Of a DNA stretch of 43,130 nt, positions 7,315 through 15,942 are shown in pieces; positions within the stretch are counted from its first letter, which is position 1; every line of letters starts with the position of its first letter. Made by a program: the position numbers and the translations under genes. The stretch is from Candidatus Thorarchaeota archaeon. GTDB lineage: Archaea; Asgardarchaeota; Thorarchaeia; Thorarchaeales; Thorarchaeaceae. Under the pieces are notes generated by a model. The model did not search any database. It saw only the letters and a program-made list of their open reading frames with translations, and was not told the origin of the DNA. Location: NCBI GenBank assembly GCA_003345595.1, contig PRDI01000007.1:1-43130 (forward strand), given 5' to 3'.

Positions 7315-7834
7315 TTCCACCTGCTACTTCGTAACCAGAATCAAGAGACCACATACCCACTGCAGTGGGAAAGAACGAGAGCCAGACCAAAGAGCAAAGC
7401 AGTACGACACATTTCAGGGTGAAACGGTACCTGAAGAAGAAATGTGCTCGTGAGTTCTCTCTTATATCGGCCCAATCATGACCTCGTTCGTCAAATGCTG
7501 CTGCGAGCAGCAATACCAACACTAGGGCCATCCAGTTGACCCAGTTGATGACATTGGGAACTCCCCTGATAGTCAGCACGACCCCAATAAGAAGAAAACC
7601 AATTACGAACTGTGGCTTGTTGACCTTGCCTGTGAGAAGCACGCCAATGACTATCGCGGTGAGCAAGGCCAAGTCCCATTCTGAGAGGCTCATAATCACG
7701 CCGAACAGTACTCCAGAGAGGGCCAAAGGAAACCAAGCGAGGCTGGGCCTGTCAAGCTCATCAAGCAAATCATCACCCATCTTCAGAGTGAGACCTGCCG
7801 ACCAGTACATGAGAAAGTAGACAATCCACCACAC
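7256..7834 (-). CDS. polytopic membrane protein, unknown function
   Basis: About 192 residues with five likely transmembrane helices, including FPLALSGVLFGVIMSL, LALLTAIVIGVLLTG, FVIGFLLIGVVLTI, WMALVLVLLLAAAF and LKCVVLLCSLVWLSFF. Before the first membrane segment is an acidic motif, GDDLLDELD. A second acidic cluster, DERGHDWAD, follows the fourth helix. Paired acidic motifs recall prenyl-diphosphate-binding membrane enzymes, but the spacing does not match UbiA, so I give no function. The start is either GTG 7834 or ATG 7810. The gene is convergent with the radical SAM gene and overlaps it by 59 bp. Confidence 0.7.
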   Translation of the reverse strand: MWWIVYFLMYWSAGLTLKMGDDLLDELDRPSLAWFPLALSGVLFGVIMSLSEWDLALLTAIVIGVLLTGKVNKPQFVIGFLLIGVVLTIRGVPNVINWVNWMALVLVLLLAAAFDERGHDWADIRENSRAHFFFRYRFTLKCVVLLCSLVWLSFFPTAVGMWSLDSGYEVAGGIMRGLPVSGREVQVSNKHP

Positions 7835-8006
7835 CCTCTATGTCATCTCACAGGCGCCAAGATTGGAGTATCTCCTCGGACTTACCCTCAGCTTAACTAT
7901 GACTCATCATTGGACTTGCGTCCTAAGATAGCCTTTGGTCATCATTGGATAGCCCAAGAGACTCATCCAAAGGGACCGCATATCCCGGTAAAAGATGTTG
8001 TTGGAA

Positions 8007-8291
8007 TCAGAGAAGGGTCACAGGCGTACCCAAAGCCTGTCCCGGTAGGTTAGTCCGGAACTTCGCACGGACTGCCCCACTGTTACCATGAACACCGAGC
8101 ACCTTTCCAACGAACTCACTTCCCGATGTAGAAACCCACTTGATGTCCCGGCCAACTAGGGCTGCGGCACCACTCTTTGATTCGACACCATCAAACTGCA
8201 GAATGACTTGGCCGTGGTGCTGGAGGTGTTTTCCTCTACGATAGCTCATCACGACGCCCTTGCGGCCTTTGATCACATCGCTTGTAGACAT
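8007..8291 (-). CDS. rpl35ae: 50S ribosomal protein L35Ae (eL33)
   Basis: A 94-residue large-subunit ribosomal protein shared by archaea and eukaryotes. Diagnostic stretches are GVVMSYRRGKHLQHHGQVIL, the GRDIKWVS strand, GKVLGVHGNSGAVRAKF and the C-terminal NLPGQALGTPVTLL. An in-frame codon at 8339 would add 16 residues, but GAGGGG 7 bases upstream of the ATG at 8291 and the family's usual length support 8291. It is not within a ribosomal operon here. Its neighbours are two unrelated membrane-protein genes on the same strand. Confidence 0.92.
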   Translation of the reverse strand: MSTSDVIKGRKGVVMSYRRGKHLQHHGQVILQFDGVESKSGAAALVGRDIKWVSTSGSEFVGKVLGVHGNSGAVRAKFRTNLPGQALGTPVTLL

Positions 8292-8390
8292 GGCAACCCC
8301 TCGTATTGTGGGTTCTCGATGATGCTCGCCAGACCACATTTAAGACTTACTGAATGATAGCAGATGGCTTCCTAACTCGTCCCTGCATGA

Positions 8391-9041
8391 CTACTCGATG
8401 TCAGCACCCGGTTTCGATCTCTGACCCGTTCTTGGAGTCTTTCCACGGGCGCGTGCTTCCTCTGCGAGACGATCCAGCTCGTCAGCCTTCTCCATGAGCA
8501 CATCACGTACCGACCAGCCTACGCTGTCATCCTTCAATGCGACTCTGAAGACTGCAAACCACTGCCGTCCATCCAACATGGGTCCCTGCCTCAGGAGCCC
8601 ATCCGTAAGTGCTCTCGCCTGTCCTATCTTGTCGGTCGATGCACTGATGTTATCGTAGATGGCTCTCTCAATCTTCGCAACCCCTGCAACACGTGATGCC
8701 GTCTGGACTGTACTCAGGAAGGAGAGTATGACGACAAACAGCAGGTAGGGCAGGTCTTGCACGAAATAGTCGATATTTGCCAAGACAATAGCCACTACAA
8801 GGATCAGCAGGACTAGAATGGTTTCGAGGAAGAACCCGTCGATGACAGCATTACGTGCGGCCGACATCTGCCACCCGCAGTATCTCGAAAGTGGCGAAGA
8901 TGGTCTGTGATAATGAGTGATATCATTGATGTAACGATCGCGGCCCCGCTTAGCTAGGATAAGCCATATGGTCTGAACGATAAGACCTAACATGATGATG
9001 ATAATGCCGAGATCAGTAACTGTCACCAGCGGCATCTGCAT
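8391..9041 (-). CDS. membrane protein with C-terminal cytoplasmic helix domain
   Basis: A 216-residue unrecognised protein. An N-terminal helix (LGIIIIMLGLIVQTIWLIL) is followed by a polar loop. A long hydrophobic pair (FFLETILVLLILVVAIVLAN and LPYLLFVVILSFLSTV) gives three predicted transmembrane segments. The remaining ~95 residues are charged and helical (ERAIYDNISASTDKIGQARA, then EKADELDRLAEEARARGK), probably cytoplasmic. The start is ATG 9041 or ATG 9035. The gene sits 99 bases upstream of eL33 on the same strand, so co-transcription is possible but unproven. No enzymatic motif is visible. Confidence 0.7.
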   Translation of the reverse strand: MQMPLVTVTDLGIIIIMLGLIVQTIWLILAKRGRDRYINDITHYHRPSSPLSRYCGWQMSAARNAVIDGFFLETILVLLILVVAIVLANIDYFVQDLPYLLFVVILSFLSTVQTASRVAGVAKIERAIYDNISASTDKIGQARALTDGLLRQGPMLDGRQWFAVFRVALKDDSVGWSVRDVLMEKADELDRLAEEARARGKTPRTGQRSKPGADIE

Positions 9042-9275
9042 GGGCTATCCGCCGAGTTATCTCACGTTTAAGCGTATTGAAATGCCTTTCCGGAAGATTA
9101 CTTTCTGTGCTCTCTCTAGGCACCACGCTTCCTCTTAGTTGCACATTGTACTCCCAGAAGGCTGAATCATGCTCACTACACATACTAACATACTAGTTCT
9201 CTAGTGCGCAGGCCCAGGTTCGGCCCTCCCGGAAAGATACCCGGACCTGCGTTTGTACCTGAGCCTCCACAGAAT

Positions 9276-9283
9276 GCTTTATC
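9276..9283 (+). promoter_or_regulatory. TATA box for dys
   Basis: GCTTTATC is centred about 37 bases before the ATG at 9317, giving a predicted leader of about 10 bases. Confidence 0.45.
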
Positions 9284-9316
9284 ACTGGTGACCGTGGCCA
9301 GACCTGATTGATCATC

Positions 9317-10252
9317 ATGGAGCGGGTACAGCACATCGACCCTGAGAAAGACACGTCCGTCGCAGGACTTGTACGTGCCATGGAGAAGGTTGGTGTCCTT
9401 GGAGCAGGTCGCCTTGGGAGGGCCGCAGCAATCACCTCAAGGATGTTCAACGATCCTGAATGCTACACATTTCTCTCTCTCTCTGGTCCAATGGTCCCCG
9501 GCGGGCTGCGAAGGGTTGTGACGTATCTTGTCAGGAATGGATACGTAGATGCTATAGTCACCAGCGGAGCAAACATAGTACATGACGTTGTAGAGGCCTA
9601 CGGCGGGGCACACTACAGAACTGACAACCCAACTGATGACAAGGTTCTTCGAAGTAAACATCTTGGCAGAATCGGCGACATCTTGATTCGCGAAAAGGAC
9701 TTTGCAGTATTTGAGAAGGGAGTTTACGATTTCCTAGACCAGCTGGATCCCCAGAAGACTGCGAGCATGGCTCCTAGCGAGTTCCTGAGAGATTATGGAC
9801 TGACACTCACTGATGAGGAGTCCATATTGCGCCAAGCAGCTCTCAGGGGTGTCCCTATCTTCTCTCCTGGTATCATGGACTCGATGCTCGGCTTCCACAT
9901 ATACGCCTACAGTACAACCAAGAAGTTCACTCTCGACTTCGTGAAGGATCTTAGGATACTGGGAGAGATAGTGCATAAGACGAAGAAGACAGGAGCCATA
10001 ATGCTGGGCGGTGGTCTCAGCAAGCACTTTACCATGGGCTGCACAATCCTCAGGGGTGGTCTGGACCTCGCAGTTCAGATAACGCTTGACCGCCCTGAAG
10101 GAGGTAGCCTCAGTGGGGCTCCTCTTGTTGAGGGAATATCTTGGCAGAAGGTTCAGACAGATGCGAACTGCGAAACCGTCATAGGCGATGCTACAATCGT
10201 CTTTCCCCTACTTGTTATTGCAGCACTCTCCGGGCCGGAAACGGGCACATGA
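9317..10252 (+). CDS. dys: deoxyhypusine synthase
   Basis: This enzyme transfers the aminobutyl group of spermidine to a lysine of translation factor aIF5A, the first step of hypusination, using NAD. The 311-residue sequence has the family signatures FLSLSGPMVPGGLRRVV, VDAIVTSGANIVHDV, SPGIMDSMLG, GGGLSKHF and the C-terminal SGAPLVEGISWQKVQTDA followed by GDATIVFPLLV. The lysine in SWQK (Lys278 from this start) is the expected covalent catalytic residue. The length is normal. ATG 9317 is chosen over TTG 9308 because a TATA box lies about 37 bases upstream. No aIF5A gene is visible in the window. Confidence 0.95.
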   Translation: MERVQHIDPEKDTSVAGLVRAMEKVGVLGAGRLGRAAAITSRMFNDPECYTFLSLSGPMVPGGLRRVVTYLVRNGYVDAIVTSGANIVHDVVEAYGGAHYRTDNPTDDKVLRSKHLGRIGDILIREKDFAVFEKGVYDFLDQLDPQKTASMAPSEFLRDYGLTLTDEESILRQAALRGVPIFSPGIMDSMLGFHIYAYSTTKKFTLDFVKDLRILGEIVHKTKKTGAIMLGGGLSKHFTMGCTILRGGLDLAVQITLDRPEGGSLSGAPLVEGISWQKVQTDANCETVIGDATIVFPLLVIAALSGPETGT

Positions 10253-10356
10253 AGGCGTGCTATCCCCGACCACTTGGCCGCATAAAGAACAATCTCAAAG
10301 TGACGTGGATCTGCGGATAGCGGTCCGAGTCGCTTGCAGAATTCTGGCATTCGATT

Positions 10357-11031
10357 TCAATGGGGCGAAGGCAGTGACGGAGTCAGTGTGACTTCGTATG
10401 AATAGAAGGTATAGCCGTAATATTGGCATGCCCAAACCGTGGCGTTGGTCGGGAGCCCTGTGCTCATGTCCACGGTGGCATACCATCCCGAGCCTGCATC
10501 ATATAGATACATTCTATGGCCAATCATGAACGATGCGTTCAGAGATGAGAAATAGGTATCACAAATCGGATCTGGTTCCAACATGTCAGGATAGAGGGAG
10601 TCTATGAAGGGCCAGTTTCCCACAGGCAGAATGGACTGAGAAATGACATTATTCAGGAATGAGTAGTCCGCTGAAACAACCTCTGTCCCGTTCCCATACT
10701 CAATGGGCCCCGTGATAGAAGTCTTCACGTAGCTGAGTATGCCTTCCGCGAATGTTTCCCCACTCGGAAAGGAGGGAATTTCAGGAAGGCCATCGATTCG
10801 TATTGTCACGTAGGTATTGTTCAGTTCAACATGGTACGGTGGAGAGAAGGACCCATTGAACGGCCAGTACTCACTGAAGCCCATGACTCTTACGGCATAG
10901 GTGATCTCATCGCCTAGTTCGACCTCCCAGTGCAGACCTGCGCTTTGGTTGTAGAACACGAGGACGCCTCCAGTAACTCCTAGGACACTGACCATGATAA
11001 CAGCAGCGCCTAAGGTTCTTCGTTGCACCAC
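10357..11031 (-). CDS. membrane-anchored extracellular protein, unknown function
   Basis: A 224-residue protein. An N-terminal hydrophobic helix (about 8-27, LGAAVIMVSVLGVTGGVLVF) acts as signal anchor or uncleaved signal peptide. A hydrophilic, aromatic-rich, beta-like domain with few lysines follows. Six N-x-S/T sequons are visible (NQS, NGS, NNT, NGT, NAS, NAT), as expected for an N-glycosylated archaeal surface protein. The two mature-domain cysteines (in DPICDTYF and VWACQYYG) could pair. The start is GTG at 11031 or 11028. It diverges from the uL16 gene. The family is not recognised. Confidence 0.7.
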   Translation of the reverse strand: MVQRRTLGAAVIMVSVLGVTGGVLVFYNQSAGLHWEVELGDEITYAVRVMGFSEYWPFNGSFSPPYHVELNNTYVTIRIDGLPEIPSFPSGETFAEGILSYVKTSITGPIEYGNGTEVVSADYSFLNNVISQSILPVGNWPFIDSLYPDMLEPDPICDTYFSSLNASFMIGHRMYLYDAGSGWYATVDMSTGLPTNATVWACQYYGYTFYSYEVTLTPSLPSPH

Positions 11032-11208
11032 TTCCAGTTCCGCCCTTCTTGTTTCCCGTGTCCAGATGAGTGCAGGTTTTCGTGCGTCAAGTGGTTACAG
11101 CGATATTATACGTTATGTACGATAAGTCCAGTCTGGCATGTGACTGTTCCAGCTTCCTCTCGCCGACGATAGATTCCATCATCCCTTACGGTAGTTCGTG
11201 CCACAACC

Positions 11209-11216
11209 CTTTTATT
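11209..11216 (+). promoter_or_regulatory. TATA box for the uL16 gene
   Basis: CTTTTATT lies about 70 bases before the ATG at 11282. The leader would be about 40-45 bases and contain the AGGTGA ribosome-binding site. Confidence 0.4.
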
Positions 11217-11281
11217 GAGTGTCAAGAGGCACTCCCTGAGTCTGAGCAGAGAGGTCTATCAAGCAGCCTCAGGTGAACGAT

Positions 11282-11824
11282 ATGGGTAAGCGTCCAGGCC
11301 GCTGTTACAGAGAATGCGATCGGCCCGCGTTTATGCGGACCCGGTACATCCACAGGCAACCAGCGTCAAAGATAGCCAGCTTTGACATGGGTGCTCCCGA
11401 ACTGGATTTCGAAGTGGAGATGTCGCTTGTCGGTACGGAGCGGTGTCAGATCAGAAACCAAGCGTTGGAGGCTGCGCGTGTAGCTGCTAACCGATATTTG
11501 ACTAAGATACTTCCTAGGCAGAAATTCCACTTGAGGGTACGTGTCAAGCCATACCAGTGGCTTCGCGAGAACAAAATGGTCACCGGTGCAGGGGCAGACA
11601 GAGTCCAAGACGGGATGCGAAAGGCGTGGGGCAAGGTTATCGGTAGCGCAGCACGTATTCGACCCGGACAGGCCGTGATTACGGTACGAGTCGACAGAGG
11701 CCAAATCGACGTGGCTCGAGTAGCACTTGAGAAGGCAGCACCAAAGATACCTACGCCATGCAGGATAGTGTTTGACAAGATTGATCCTGAACTGAGGCGC
11801 AAGCTCGGCTACGGTGCAGAGTAG
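11282..11824 (+). CDS. rpl10e: 50S ribosomal protein L10e (uL16)
   Basis: A 180-residue large-subunit protein that lines the tRNA corridor near the peptidyl-transferase and aminoacyl-tRNA sites. The N-terminus MGKRPGRCYRECDRPAFMR, then TRYIHRQPASKIASFDMG, FHLRVRVKPYQWLRENKM and the glycine-rich GAGADRVQDGMRKAWGK are characteristic. AGGTGA at 11271-11276 lies 5 bases before ATG 11282, so the in-frame GTG at 11273 is rejected. The gene has its own TATA box and overlaps the convergent trmJ-like gene by 16 bp at the 3' end. Confidence 0.96.
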   Translation: MGKRPGRCYRECDRPAFMRTRYIHRQPASKIASFDMGAPELDFEVEMSLVGTERCQIRNQALEAARVAANRYLTKILPRQKFHLRVRVKPYQWLRENKMVTGAGADRVQDGMRKAWGKVIGSAARIRPGQAVITVRVDRGQIDVARVALEKAAPKIPTPCRIVFDKIDPELRRKLGYGAE

Positions 11825-12582
11825 TCCTCCTGTTTCTCACACACGATGTCTCTCACTAGACGGGCGAATCCCGTCAGTGTGAAAGCTTCCCTCCCAGTCA
11901 GGTATGCGCGACCTAGCAGGTTTCTGAAGACGCGCTTGACTCTGGGTCTTCTGTGCTCCGGAACCGGCAGTCGGTCACTCACTTCATCTATGAACTTGCA
12001 GATTTGCTCGCGTTCTTCTCTTGTCGCTGGCCGTGCCTCGCTGCGCGTTCTTGCTTTCTTGGGTGCATATCTCATGAAGAGATCATACAGGGTGATAGCA
12101 ACAGCGTGGCTCAGGTTGATACTCTGATAACTCGCAGACGTGGGTATTGAAAACGCCAGGTCACATGCATCGACCTCTTTATTGTAGAGTCCGCAACTCT
12201 CTCTCCCAAAGACCAATGCTACACGCCCACCCAGTGATGTGGGATCAGGCAGTTCCATCAGCGGTACGACTGCACGGGAAACGCTGAGGTTTCCGCCAGA
12301 CCTTGCAGTTGCTGCCCATGCGGCTTCGGAACCGGCTAGGGCCGAAGGCAAATCGGAGAAGATTTCAGCGGACTCAAGTATGTCCAAAGCATGGACAGAG
12401 AACATCCGCGCCTGTTCATCTTGCCGAGGATCCGCACCGACTATCCGTAGGGTTGAAACCCCGTAGTTCGCCATGGCTCTCGCGACAAACCCGACGTTGC
12501 CCGGTGATTCCGGTTCGACAAGTACTATGAAGAGGTTTGATAACTCTGTCAAGGCCTGGTGCCACCACAATTCAGTCTTCAA
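11809..12582 (-). CDS. trmJ: SPOUT RNA 2'-O-methyltransferase, TrmJ type
   Basis: A 257-residue SpoU/TrmH-superfamily enzyme. It likely 2'-O-methylates position 32 of tRNA using S-adenosylmethionine. The three SPOUT knot motifs are present: PESPGNVGFVARAMANYG, VALVFGRESCGLYNKEVDAC and SYQSINLSHAVAITLYDLF. A C-terminal helical extension of about 80 residues (PATREEREQICKFIDEVSDR onward) matches TrmJ dimers. It is the last gene of a minus-strand cluster, 6 bases after the GTPase stop. The TTG at 12582 is accepted; TTG 12552 is an alternative with a GGTGG upstream. The overlap with uL16 is 16 bp. Confidence 0.88.
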   Translation of the reverse strand: MKTELWWHQALTELSNLFIVLVEPESPGNVGFVARAMANYGVSTLRIVGADPRQDEQARMFSVHALDILESAEIFSDLPSALAGSEAAWAATARSGGNLSVSRAVVPLMELPDPTSLGGRVALVFGRESCGLYNKEVDACDLAFSIPTSASYQSINLSHAVAITLYDLFMRYAPKKARTRSEARPATREEREQICKFIDEVSDRLPVPEHRRPRVKRVFRNLLGRAYLTGREAFTLTGFARLVRDIVCEKQEDYSAP

Positions 12583-12588
12583 GAGGAG

Positions 12589-13764
12589 CTACCTGTGCAG
12601 AAGCTGCAGCACGTCACCATCTTGAAGCGGGTAGTTCAGACCTACTTGTCTCCGTTTTATCTTGTCGTTCTGTCTCAGGATGATTGCAGAACGGAACCTC
12701 TCCACGAATAGCTGCTTGTGTATTTTCCTAGCGGCGTCTTCCACGATGGCACCCTCCGGAAGAACAATGGGCTTGGTTTCGGGTTTCTTGCCTGGGACTT
12801 TCGTATAGATCCTCAGGATGTCAAGATGGTTGTACAGGGCCCACTTCATCGCCTCAAGGTTCTCTCCGCGGACTGCTGAAATCGGAACGACCTCAAACCT
12901 GCTGCCATACTCCGCCTTGAGCTGTTCGTACCGGGTGCTCGAACCCGTCAGATCTCCCTTGGTTGCGACTATTAGCGCCCTGACATAGGCGACACTCGTG
13001 TCCAGAGCGTCTATGAACTGCTGGAACGTCGCTGGTTTCTGGAATCGGACTATGACATTGACCACTCTGCGGGCTCTCAGGTATTCATACACCTCAACTA
13101 TGTCTCCCTGATAATTCTGAGCACCATAGACCATTTGGCCGCCCATTCCGACTCGCTCGACACGTACTGCGGACTTCTCACGATTGAGCCGAATCCTGGC
13201 CCTCTCAATCTCACCAAGAACGACATGCATCTGCTGCTCAACGTCTTGAGATAGATCCACCAAGATGACAATGCAGTCTGCTCCTCGCGCCAGAGCTAGT
13301 GACTGCCTACCAATGCTTGTATCATAGCTGCCCTCAAAGATGCCTGGCAGCTCAATCATCTGGATGTTGATGTTCTCAAACGTCATCATTGCAGGTGTTG
13401 GGACTGTTGTCGTAAAGGGGTAGTCGCCAACTGCCAGATTCGCATTCGTGACTGCGTTGATTAGAGTGGACTTCCCGCTCTTGGTCATTCCGACGAGACA
13501 GACTTGTCCTGCCCCCTCTTTCCTGATGGCTCCTTCCTCGCCGCCCGAGCTTCTTCGGACACGTTCAATCTCCTTCTTCTTCTCGAGTTCGGCCTTGTGC
13601 CGTGCAAGCTTCTTCCTGTAGTCGGATACCATCTTCACTGCTCCCTTGTGGTGGGGAGCAAGAGCTATAAGCTTCTCCAGTTCTGTGATCTTCTGTTCCA
13701 GCGACTCTGCATCTTCGTACCGTTGTCGTTGGGCCTCGAACTGGGGAGTCACGTTGGTGGGCAC
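12589..13764 (-). CDS. DRG/Obg-type GTPase with TGS domain
   Basis: A 391-residue translation-associated GTPase related to eukaryotic DRG1/DRG2 and archaeal homologs. It has an N-terminal coiled coil rich in Lys/Glu (about residues 15-72). The G domain has the P-loop GMTKSGKST (92-100), switch region YPFTTTVPTP, G3 ELPG (DxPG in most relatives) and a later ATKGD motif (TKxD type). A C-terminal TGS domain ends in YPLQDGDVLQLLHR. DRG proteins bind ribosomes or polysomes. The GTG start at 13764 is uncertain; GTG 13752 is possible. The neighbours TrmY upstream and TrmJ downstream form one tight operon. Confidence 0.88.
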   Translation of the reverse strand: MPTNVTPQFEAQRQRYEDAESLEQKITELEKLIALAPHHKGAVKMVSDYRKKLARHKAELEKKKEIERVRRSSGGEEGAIRKEGAGQVCLVGMTKSGKSTLINAVTNANLAVGDYPFTTTVPTPAMMTFENINIQMIELPGIFEGSYDTSIGRQSLALARGADCIVILVDLSQDVEQQMHVVLGEIERARIRLNREKSAVRVERVGMGGQMVYGAQNYQGDIVEVYEYLRARRVVNVIVRFQKPATFQQFIDALDTSVAYVRALIVATKGDLTGSSTRYEQLKAEYGSRFEVVPISAVRGENLEAMKWALYNHLDILRIYTKVPGKKPETKPIVLPEGAIVEDAARKIHKQLFVERFRSAIILRQNDKIKRRQVGLNYPLQDGDVLQLLHR

Positions 13765-13793
13765 TCGAGATCACACACTCCCGAGCACGGCGT

Positions 13794-14411
13794 CTACTGA
13801 TACCTCTCGCGGGGTGGCGTTATAGATGTTTCTTCTTGATTTTGCTCGGTGCCATCGCAATACAGGTTCACATCCAGAATGAAACGCTCCGGGTTAGGAG
13901 GACGCGGTAACAATACTACGGGGCGCGTCCCAGAGTACTGACTCATTGTTCCACGAATATCGTACACAAAGATGCCGGTCTGAAACATGCCGCCATCAGA
14001 CAGCATGTCTGGTCCTGCTGCTGCGACTTGTATAGCACCCGGTGGTCCCTGTTCGAACAAATGTATCAGATCGGTCCTCGAAACCGTGATTCCGTTGTCT
14101 AGGACACGAGTGGTACCACGGCCTATTCCTTTGAGGGCTTCTGCACCTTTCATGATGAAGAAGGAGATAGACCTCTCGTCAGGCGAAACCCTCTTCATTT
14201 TGTCGCCTGGAAAGGATATGACATGAAGGTCTGTTTCATCTCCCACCAAGAGGCTCGTTTGGACATCTTTGCGTATGCCATCGGATAAGAAAAGTGACAC
14301 ATTCACACATCTGCAGGCAGTCACCATCTCGGGGCTATTAGACCCGGACGACACCCTCGTCTGGTCAGCTTCCAGCTTCCTGAATGCAACAACAAAGTGC
14401 CGCCTGATCAT
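13794..14411 (-). CDS. trmY: tRNA (pseudouridine-54 N1)-methyltransferase TrmY
   Basis: A 205-residue archaeal SPOUT methyltransferase that converts pseudouridine 54 of the T-loop to N1-methylpseudouridine. Family hallmarks are the N-terminal RRHFVVAFRK, the segment VNVSLFLSDGIRKDVQTSLL, and FPGDKMKRVSPDERSISFFI before the SAM-binding knot (MLSDGGMFQTGIFVYD). The ATG at 14411 is preceded by AGGT at ideal spacing. It lies 30 bases before the DRG-type GTPase gene, so they are likely co-transcribed. The last ~20 residues (DGTEQNQEETS...) are polar and probably disordered. Confidence 0.92.
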   Translation of the reverse strand: MIRRHFVVAFRKLEADQTRVSSGSNSPEMVTACRCVNVSLFLSDGIRKDVQTSLLVGDETDLHVISFPGDKMKRVSPDERSISFFIMKGAEALKGIGRGTTRVLDNGITVSRTDLIHLFEQGPPGAIQVAAAGPDMLSDGGMFQTGIFVYDIRGTMSQYSGTRPVVLLPRPPNPERFILDVNLYCDGTEQNQEETSITPPRERYQ

Positions 14412-14474
14412 CCAAACCTCTCCTCAACTGAGGACGTGCGGCAGCCGTCCATAGACTGGACAACTGCGAACATA

Positions 14475-15818
14475 TCATACACCGGGCAGACCCGGTATCC
14501 CTGGCAGACCTCCTCTCCTGCCGCGTCGTGACTTCCCGAAAGCTTTCAACATCTTCTTCATCTGTTCATACTGCTTGAGGAGCTCTTTTACATCGCCTGC
14601 TTGTGTCCCGGACCCCATAGCAACTCTTCTGACGCGCGAAGACTTGATTATCTTTGGGTCGTCGAGCTCGTCCTTGGTCATCGAGTTCATGATGACTTCA
14701 AAACGTTTCAGATTCTCCTCCTGCAGCTCTGCGACATCTTCGGGCAGCTTGTACTTTAACCCAAGCATCTCCATCACTTTCCCTAGCGGCCCCATCTTCT
14801 TCAGCTGTTTGAGCTGTGCCATCATGTCGTTCAGCGAAAACTGCCCTTTCATGAGGCGCATTGCTGCATCCTCGTCAACCTCTACTTGTGCCTCTTTGAC
14901 CTTCTCAATCAGTCCCTTGATATCAGACATACCGAGCAGGCGGCCTGCGAACTTGGTGGGGTTGAAGGGCTCAATAGCATCTATGCCCTCTCCAACTCCT
15001 ATGAACTTGATAGGCGCTTGTGTGGCTGCCACAGCTGAGAGTGCGCCACCGCCTTTCGCACTGCCATCGAGCTTGGTGACAATGATTGAACCAATGTCAG
15101 TCGCCCTCTTGAAGGCTGATGCTTGCACGCCTGCTTGCTGCCCGAGTGTACCATCGACAACGAGGATGATCTCCTGTGGGTTGATAGCTTTTGCGATATC
15201 CTGCATCTCCTTGATCAGGCCTGTTTCCTCCCTATGTCGACCCGAGGTGTCTACTAGTATGAGTTCGACTCCTCTCTTCACCATCTCCTCGTAGCCGCGT
15301 TTCGCAAGCTTGACAGCGTTCTTCTCAGTTTCATCTCCATAGAATGGTACATTCGACTTCTCGGCCAATTGCTTCAGCTGACTGAAGGCACCGAGTCGGA
15401 AGTTGTCTGCACATACAACGCCTGTCTTGACTCCTCTCTTCTGGTAATAGCGGGCTAGCTTGCCAATGGTCGTTGTCTTCCCCGAACCTTGGATGCCAAC
15501 CATCATCACTAGGTTTGGCTTGCCTGGATTGATGGTCAACGGCACTGCCTTCTCTCCCAAGAAGTACGCAAGGCTATCCCAGACTACTCGAATAATGTGT
15601 TCTCTGCGAGAAACGCCCCTCGGAAGCGACTCGTCTAGCGCCTGTTTCTGGACTCTTTCAGTTATCTGCATCACAAGTGCGACGTCAACATCTGCCTGCA
15701 AGAGAGCACGCTGAATATCCTTGACCAGCTCCTTCACGAGTTCCTCGTCAATGACTCCCGCTCCAAACAGTTTCTTCAATGCTGAGTTGAGAGCCTTACC
15801 TAGGCCTTCCAAGACCAT
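14475..15818 (-). CDS. srp54: signal recognition particle protein SRP54
   Basis: A 447-residue SRP GTPase that binds signal peptides emerging from the ribosome and 7S RNA. It has an N-domain four-helix bundle (1-90). The G domain has P-loop GIQGSGKTTT (108-117), the DTSGRHREE motif, TKLDGSAKGGG and the closing FIGVGE. A methionine-rich M domain follows (LNDMMAQLKQLKKMGPLGKV, then RRVAMGSGT). A short Gly/Arg/Pro tail ends GLPGIPGLPGV. The ATG at 15818 has GGTGA upstream. It is first of the SRP54-TrmY-DRG-TrmJ group; 63 bases separate it from trmY. The 7S RNA gene is not in the window. Confidence 0.96.
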   Translation of the reverse strand: MVLEGLGKALNSALKKLFGAGVIDEELVKELVKDIQRALLQADVDVALVMQITERVQKQALDESLPRGVSRREHIIRVVWDSLAYFLGEKAVPLTINPGKPNLVMMVGIQGSGKTTTIGKLARYYQKRGVKTGVVCADNFRLGAFSQLKQLAEKSNVPFYGDETEKNAVKLAKRGYEEMVKRGVELILVDTSGRHREETGLIKEMQDIAKAINPQEIILVVDGTLGQQAGVQASAFKRATDIGSIIVTKLDGSAKGGGALSAVAATQAPIKFIGVGEGIDAIEPFNPTKFAGRLLGMSDIKGLIEKVKEAQVEVDEDAAMRLMKGQFSLNDMMAQLKQLKKMGPLGKVMEMLGLKYKLPEDVAELQEENLKRFEVIMNSMTKDELDDPKIIKSSRVRRVAMGSGTQAGDVKELLKQYEQMKKMLKAFGKSRRGRRGGLPGIPGLPGV

Positions 15819-15942
15819 CTGCCGTTCACCATTTCAGTTTCGACCACTCTGCGGGTTCGACATATCAAGCTTCGCCTCTATGTTTCGGGGCAATGCCTAA
15901 AACGCAGTGATACCTGTCCTCGGACAAGGACAGGGTGAACTA

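Noticed and set aside
7904..7949. Direct repeat TCATCATTGGA at 7904 and 7939 between the membrane-protein and eL33 genes.
   Set aside because: There are only two copies with no further structure, which is too weak to call a repeat element.
8292..8390. GATGATG and CTGA motifs suggesting a C/D-box RNA near the eL33 gene.
   Set aside because: The spacing between boxes (about 24 bases) and the missing partner boxes do not fit, and this is the eL33 promoter region.
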